Shown here piece by piece: positions 59,057 to 64,000 of a DNA stretch of 64,000 bases. The notes under the pieces were generated by a model, which searched no databases, had not been told where the DNA came from, and was given only the letters and a program-made list of their open reading frames with translations. Positions within the stretch are counted from its first letter, which is position 1. Each line of letters opens with the position of its first letter. The translations under genes were made by a program, and so were the position numbers. The DNA comes from Antrodiella citrinella. Lineage: Eukaryota; Basidiomycota; Agaricomycetes; Polyporales; Steccherinaceae. Location of the stretch: assembly GCA_004802725.1 (NCBI GenBank), contig SGPM01000138.1, positions 1 to 64,000 of the forward strand, read 5' to 3'.

Positions 59057-61651
59057 ATGCTGTCCAACAACGTCATTGCGACGCCTCGTCCTCGTCCCCC
59101 GGCAAAGGTGCGGAGGTCACCTTCCTTGAACTTCCCGCCTCCACCGCCGTATGCACCGCGCCTCGAGGTGTTGCTGGACTCCCCTATCGGTGTCACCACC
59201 CAGTTGCTAGGGTCTGCAGCAGCTGAGGTGACGGTTTCTCCAGTGCATGATGTTGAGGAATGGATGAACGAGAAGTCGAAAGAGGAGCTTTCAGATTTAC
59301 TGTTGAAAGCAGGTGGGCTGATCAAGGAGAGAGAGACAGGTAACATTGGATTCTACTTCATGTCGTTCGTGTATGATTTACACTTTGATCCTATAGAACT
59401 GGGTTTGACCTCTGCTCTGGTCAAGAGCTTGTATCACGACAACGTCGCGCTCAAAACGAAGCACGAGGCCCTGCTTTCTCGATTGCCTGGGACCGCGAGC
59501 AGAACGCCTTCACCTCCTATTGTACCCATCGTATGTCCTTCTCGCAGCACATCGCCGCATTATTACAGTGCAAGTCTTCCCCATACTCCCATTGAATCTC
59601 CGATCTCTCAACCGCCGTCCCTCCTCCGACCCCGTCACCAACGCAGGATCTCAGTTACGCCCGCAGAGATCGCCCATCTAGCCGATCAAAATGCCGAGCT
59701 CATCGACAAGCTGGAGAAGCTGGAGGAAGAATCGGAGAAGAATGACCAAGTTGGCCGACGTAAGCTCCGCAAACTTGAGAGGGAAATCCAGGGATTGAAG
59801 GAGGAGTTGGAGCAGACGCAGGCGAAGGAGCAGGAGGCCGCTGAAAAGGCAAAAGTTCTAAGCGAAGCTGAGGTGCAGCGGCGGAAAGAGGAGCGCGAGG
59901 AGCGATTGCGTGGATTGAAAGAGCACGCTTTACCTGATTCCGACTCTTACGACGACATTCGGGATTTCGCACCTGGCCCCGAGCTTCCGCGTTCTGGTTC
60001 GCTGAAAGGGTTAGCCGAGCCACAGCCTGTCTTCTCGCCGCCGCCGCTTGTCAACTTGTCCACGAGGCCGACTTCCTTGGACAGCTCATTACTCAAAGCC
60101 CCTCTTGCACATCAACTCCCTCCCAGGTCACCCACTCCTCGACCAGAGTACGCGTTGATATCTCAGCTACTTCTCAAGATTCAAGAGTTGGAGGAAGCCA
60201 ACACACAAATCACGCGTGAACAGACCGCTACGGACGACCGACTCCGTGCTGCACGACGTGACGCGGAGAGCATCCGTCGAGCCTACGATTATCTGGCAGA
60301 CGACTCCTCCGACGTCCACATTCTTGACATGGCATCTCCTCTACCGCCTTCTGGTTCCGTCGAAGAGACTATCAAGTTCAGCAGCCTCCGTCGGACTATT
60401 GACGGCGATCTCGAGCCCGACTTGGACGAGGACATCGCAGAGGAAGATTTCTTGAGCGGTATTTCGGACGATATGCGAAGCACGACGCGTAACATCCTTC
60501 CTCCACCAGGCAATAAGTCAGCAGGAGGACACAAAGCTCGCAAGTCGGTCGTTGGTCTGTTTGACGGTCCAGAGACTCCAGATCGACTTGCTCCCAGTGC
60601 TATGTATCCACCCAGCTTGAACGTTTCTCCTTCATTCCTTTCTGGTGAGCCTCTTCCGAGCGATTTAGCGGATATGTCTACCTGGTCTACGGCTGCCGTG
60701 GACAGCTTTGAGGTTGAGTCTCCGGCGATGTCTTCCCTTGGGTTATCCCTGCCTCCAAATCTTTCATCGTTTGGATCCATCTCGCATGGCAAGCCTACGC
60801 TTGGCAGCGAACTCGGCAGCGAGTTCGGGGACGACTGGGGTCGGAACGCAGGAAACTACCATCTGCGCGCGAGCAGCTTATACGATTTGACGCACATTGG
60901 TGCCGTTTCACGGGATAGAACGCCTTCTCCCTCGCCCACCGGAAAGAAAGCCCTCGTGTTCCATACGCCCACGGGATCACCGCCGTCTCCTCCCTCGGAG
61001 TTAGGCTGGGAAGATATCGACGAATCCCCCCTCGAACCGATCGCGACGACGTCTTCTGTGTCAGGAAGCGTGACACCCGTCCGGTCGAAACGCATGTCCC
61101 TCGTCATCGAGCCTCCAAGTCCGTCACCCGCCAAGTCAAGCCGCCACTCGCAGTCTCTGCGCGAGGCGAGGTCGGTGCGGAGTATCCGTCTGTCCGAGAC
61201 TGTCAAGGCGCGCACGAACCGATGGATTGAGGGCAGGTATGCGCCTGAAGCTGCTGCGACAATGTCTGGCCCCGTTCGTAGGCGACGGTCGATGAGGGCG
61301 CCTGCACACGGGCACGCGTCCCGCGGCTCGGACGCGTCGATGATCTTCAGCGAGACGTTCGACGTCGTCGTGCGGCAATTGTCGTTCAATGGGCAAGAGG
61401 ACGAGTTGGCGGAGGAAGATGAGGATACGATCACTGCTCATCAGCGTGGCATTGTCGTGTCGGGGAGCAACACTGCTGTGGCGCTCCCGCCGAGGAAAGA
61501 GGGGTTCGTGGGGTTCATTTTGGAGGTGTGGTTGTGGTTGCAGTTCTCGATCGTGGTGATGGTGTTCCTTTGGGCTATGGCAAGGAGGGGCCCGAAGAGC
61601 GTGTTGCAGGAGGCGGAGAAGAGGAAGGTGAGTGGGAGTATCAGGAGGTAG
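59057..61651 (+). CDS. Coiled-coil protein with a C-terminal membrane anchor, function unknown
   Basis: The N-terminus is Pro-rich, followed by a helical block WMNEKSKEELSDLLLKAGGL, then (after splicing) ERETELGLTSALVKSLYHDN. Residues ~215-290 form a Glu/Lys/Gln-rich coiled coil, with a second helical part at EYALISQLLLKIQELEE. The rest is Ser/Pro-rich and acidic. Near the end is one hydrophobic helix (LEVWLWLQFSIVVMVFLWAMA) followed by 20-odd basic residues, typical of tail-anchored proteins. The intron 59340-59396 (GTAACA..CTATAG) is 57 bases and stop-free, so the unspliced frame (864 residues) is also open; the spliced form has 845. I do not recognise the family. Organelle contact or cytoskeletal attachment is possible by architecture only. 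Confidence 0.75.
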   Translation: MLSNNVIATPRPRPPAKVRRSPSLNFPPPPPYAPRLEVLLDSPIGVTTQLLGSAAAEVTVSPVHDVEEWMNEKSKEELSDLLLKAGGLIKERETGNIGFYFMSFVYDLHFDPIELGLTSALVKSLYHDNVALKTKHEALLSRLPGTASRTPSPPIVPIVCPSRSTSPHYYSASLPHTPIESPISQPPSLLRPRHQRRISVTPAEIAHLADQNAELIDKLEKLEEESEKNDQVGRRKLRKLEREIQGLKEELEQTQAKEQEAAEKAKVLSEAEVQRRKEEREERLRGLKEHALPDSDSYDDIRDFAPGPELPRSGSLKGLAEPQPVFSPPPLVNLSTRPTSLDSSLLKAPLAHQLPPRSPTPRPEYALISQLLLKIQELEEANTQITREQTATDDRLRAARRDAESIRRAYDYLADDSSDVHILDMASPLPPSGSVEETIKFSSLRRTIDGDLEPDLDEDIAEEDFLSGISDDMRSTTRNILPPPGNKSAGGHKARKSVVGLFDGPETPDRLAPSAMYPPSLNVSPSFLSGEPLPSDLADMSTWSTAAVDSFEVESPAMSSLGLSLPPNLSSFGSISHGKPTLGSELGSEFGDDWGRNAGNYHLRASSLYDLTHIGAVSRDRTPSPSPTGKKALVFHTPTGSPPSPPSELGWEDIDESPLEPIATTSSVSGSVTPVRSKRMSLVIEPPSPSPAKSSRHSQSLREARSVRSIRLSETVKARTNRWIEGRYAPEAAATMSGPVRRRRSMRAPAHGHASRGSDASMIFSETFDVVVRQLSFNGQEDELAEEDEDTITAHQRGIVVSGSNTAVALPPRKEGFVGFILEVWLWLQFSIVVMVFLWAMARRGPKSVLQEAEKRKVSGSIRR

Positions 61652-62078
61652 GGGTGTTATGCTCCCTGCACGTTGTGTGGCCATTTATTCGTCCATCTTC
61701 GTTCGATCTACAGTACTATAATTTTCACACTCTCCGGGATATTCAAGGCTTCGGAACATCTTGTCACCATTCCAGTACAATGTTTGCATTATTATCTTAC
61801 ACACCTACCGTATACGCTCCTTCCATAGTTTCAATGTCAATGTCCTGTTACCATGTACTCCGCTTGGCCGTAATCGAGCTGGGAAATGGCTGGTTGTTGT
61901 GGGCGCCAGCGTAGTCGTTCAAGTTGGAATGGCGTCGTGATGGCGTCAATATTGTCGAACGTTGAGATCTAGAACTTAGAAGCAATGGTCATCGGGCATG
62001 CATGGTTAGCTGTTTATAGCGCACCTATTATACCCCTCCAACGACGACGACGAACGTCCTCTCGCCGCCATCACCACC
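61652..62078. other. Intergenic, no gene recognised
   Basis: 3' UTR of the coiled-coil gene and promoter of RCF2. It contains a CGACGACGACGAACG run just before 62056. Confidence 0.5.
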
Positions 62079-63059
62079 ATGAACGTATGCATCCCAGTCA
62101 GACTATTACGATCTTACGAGACTCATGGCATCTTAGGTCACCGCACAAGTACAAGACCAACGCGACGCGCAGATGCGCGCGACCGTGATCGGGGCGGCGA
62201 AGGGGTTTTTCGGATCGTTGGCCGTCGCGGCGCCCGCGTCGTATATCCTGAACCGACGCTGGGCGTACTACCGCGCGCTCCCGCCGTCGCTCAAGGCGCT
62301 CGGGATCATCGTGGTCGTCGTCCCGTCGTTTGCTATTTCTGCGGAGCGGGCAGCGTTGAAGTTCGAGAGGGAGCAATGGTGTGTAGCTTCGATTCAATTC
62401 TATGCAGAGGGTTATGAACAGGACGTATCGCTCATATATGCGTCCCTTGTGTATGTATGTAGGACCGGGACAGGGAAAGCAGAATTAGATTCGATCGCAG
62501 CGCGTACACAGGCAAGATGGGACGCCATGTCGTTCTCCGAGAAGGCGGCAGATGTGGCTGCGCGACACGAATATGGGCTCATCGGAGGGGGCTGGGCCGT
62601 CAGTATGGTCGGGGCCTTCAGCATCATAATGCGAAACCCGTGAGTAATGCTATCGTTGGTTTATTACATGAACTTGATTGATCCGTATGTTATTGTAGGT
62701 ATCAAACTTTACCTCAGAAGGCGCGTTGCATGTGCCCGTGTGTCCGTTGTGAAGTCAAAAGCTGATGTATTCTGGTACATTTTGCAGGTCGTACAGGCTC
62801 GTATGTGGGCCCAAGGATTAACGATCGGCGTCGTGCTCGCAGCAGGAATACTGACCCATGCCCGTCGGGTCCGAGTGCAGAACGAGGGGGCTGTACGTCA
62901 TCTGGTAAGTGTTTGCATCCCGATGCGTGCGGGATGGTATATTGATGAAAACGATGCGCCCAGGAAGCGGACCATTCATGGAAAGATATTGTGGCAGAGG
63001 AGCAGCGCGCGGAGAACGCCGCGAAAGAGCAGACGGGTGCAGGTGTTAAGAAGACGTGA
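62079..63059 (+). CDS. RCF2: Respiratory supercomplex factor 2 (HIG1 domain)
   Basis: Inner mitochondrial membrane protein that associates with complexes III and IV. Six exons: 62079-62084 (only ATGAAC), 62137-62378, 62463-62639, 62699-62720 (22 bases), 62788-62892 and 62964-63059; 215 residues. The N-terminal membrane part reads GAAKGFFGSLAVAAPASYIL, RALPPSLKALGIIVVVVPSF and ISAERAALKFEREQW. The HIG1 domain reads RHEYGLIGGGWAVSMVGAFS, then IIMRNPYQTLPQK|VVQARMWAQG and TIGVVLAAGIL. The intron inside PQK|VVQ (62721-62787) begins with GC. Charged C-terminal tail ending GAGVKKT. Family-typical layout, complete. Confidence 0.92.
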
Positions 63060-63829
63060 AATCCCCGGATCGGTGTCTATATACATGCGTCAGAGTATCT
63101 CGAGCAATCAACATTAATCAACCTTGTGTTTGCATCGTTGTGAACTAGCATTTAGGGTCGGAACTTGAACGGCACATGGGGTGAGAGCCCTCGTGTGATG
63201 GACGGGCACAGTGGAATTGCCTGGTCGGCCTGGAAGGGATGAATAAGTGTGCAAGGATGGGAAAGAATCGAACGATGGGTTGCTGATACGATCTGCGGGT
63301 GACAAGATGACTCTGACCGTCGGTCGGCGTGTGTCGGAAATCGGAAAACACGGTGTTTGTGTGCGTCGAACGGACGAGAGGGACTCGTCTGTGCAGCGGT
63401 TTTGGGCTGGAGAAGGAAACCAGACGGATACTTGTAGCACGACGAGGAGGAGGAGGAGGAGGAGGAGGACGGCTACGCTGGCAGATACACGTTGTGAGAT
63501 CCTGCTGACATACAGCTAGCGGGCGCCTATGACTCTGTGTTCTCTAAGCAACCCTCGCTGCCGCCTTTATTTGTCTCCGTTCTCTTCCTCGCCTTTCCTT
63601 TCTCTTTCCTCCTCCTCCTCCCTCCCACCGGAGGCACCGACTCATTCCACGGAACGGCAGCTCGAGCTCAACACCACACACAGCGTCGACGGCCACATTA
63701 CCCTTCCCGAACGTTATGACCCGGCACGTATCCAGGTTAGTCCTCTGTTTCAACACCGCGCTCGCCCCTTTCCCGACTCGCTCCATATTTACGATCCCCT
63801 CGTCTTCTCTTCCTGACTCTCATCTTGCC
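63060..63829. other. Intergenic, no certain gene
   Basis: Holds the RCF2 3' UTR, an AGG microsatellite (63443-63469) and a CT-rich tract from 63571 to 63640. An open frame at 63529-63816 is Ser/Pro/Leu-rich and more likely a 5' leader of the next gene than a protein. Confidence 0.45.
63443..63469 (+). repeat. AGG trinucleotide microsatellite
   Basis: About eight uninterrupted AGG/GAG units following ACGACG. Non-coding as far as can be seen. Confidence 0.9.
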
Positions 63830-64000
63830 ATGCACTCCAGATACGTCTCTCTTTCCGCGTCCCTCGTCGGGGCCCTCTTCAACTTTGCTCTTGCCGTCCG
63901 GCTTCTCGCGTTGTGGCGGTCACTAAGATGGGAGACGGAGAGTGAGTGGGAGGGGTCCGCCATTGCATGGAGAGTCGACCCTGTCAAGCTCGTCTGGGGT
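63830..64000 (+). CDS. Start of a membrane protein (runs off the window)
   Basis: ATG 63830 opens a frame that stays open to the window end (57 codons). It begins MHSRYVSLSASLVGALFNFA, continues with a hydrophobic helix (GALFNFALAVRLLALW), then an acidic/Trp loop (WETESEWEGSAIAWRVDPVK). This looks like the first membrane helix and first loop of a small multi-pass protein. An alternative is that the CTCCAG just after the ATG is a splice acceptor for an upstream exon. Function not recognisable from this piece. Confidence 0.55.
   Translation, partial: MHSRYVSLSASLVGALFNFALAVRLLALWRSLRWETESEWEGSAIAWRVDPVKLVWG

Noticed and set aside
60289..61434. Minus-strand frames of 167 and 192 codons inside the coiled-coil gene
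   Set aside because: They arise from biased codon use in Ser/Pro-rich sequence; no family features.
63529..63816. 95-codon Ser/Pro/Leu-rich frame as a gene
   Set aside because: Low-complexity, CT-rich leader ahead of a more convincing ATG at 63830; no support for translation.

Overview
The window is nuclear DNA of a filamentous basidiomycete, most likely a mushroom-forming Agaricomycete. The genes are densely packed on both strands and broken by many short introns (about 48-75 bases) with GT..AG ends and CTGAC/CTAAC-like branch sites. The families also fit: an F-box protein and a BTB protein of the mushroom type, an HMG-box regulator, Grr1, Sla1, and a decayed AA9 lytic polysaccharide monooxygenase typical of plant-litter and wood decayers. 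Species cannot be named from the sequence. The assembly is a draft: an N gap lies at about 51130-51853 and scattered single Ns continue to about 53700.

Layout. 1-4.5 kb: an F-box protein (-) and a poorly defined many-exon locus. 4.6-13.3 kb: a BTB protein (+), the DEAD-box helicase DBP8 (-), an HMG-box regulator (-) and the tRNA t6A enzyme SUA5 (-). 13.5-24 kb: an alpha/beta hydrolase (+), NAA10/ARD1 (-), a three-finger CCCH protein (-), the SCF subunit GRR1 (-, with a one-base frame break), a small unknown protein (+) and LSM3 (-). 24.2-31.3 kb: U1-C (+), a CCDC97-like protein (+), the AA9 pseudogene (+), a 14-3-3 protein (+) and deoxyhypusine synthase (-). 31.5-48.7 kb: the Arf-GEF SEC7 (+), the endocytic adaptor SLA1 (-), eRF3/SUP35 (+) and RTP1 (-). 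49-54 kb: a short-chain dehydrogenase (+), TRAPPC2L (-, running into the gap), a microbial-type PARG (+) and cytochrome b5 (-). 54.6-64 kb: an FG nucleoporin with an N-terminal membrane segment (+), a coiled-coil tail-anchored protein (+), RCF2 (+) and the start of a membrane protein (+).

Most genes are housekeeping and not pathway-linked. The one functional grouping is LSM3, U1-C and CCDC97, adjacent between 23.5 and 26.1 kb, which all belong to or are linked with the spliceosome. Many neighbours are divergent pairs sharing 150-500 base promoter regions.

The features most worth a second look are the membrane-anchored FG nucleoporin (an architecture like animal POM121), the AA9 pseudogene in which the copper-binding His1 codon has become Gln, two GC-AG introns, one apparent intron beginning with AT, and three stop-free introns whose length is a multiple of three. 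No rRNA, tRNA, CRISPR or intact transposon was recognised. Exon borders were set by eye from splice signals and family conservation.
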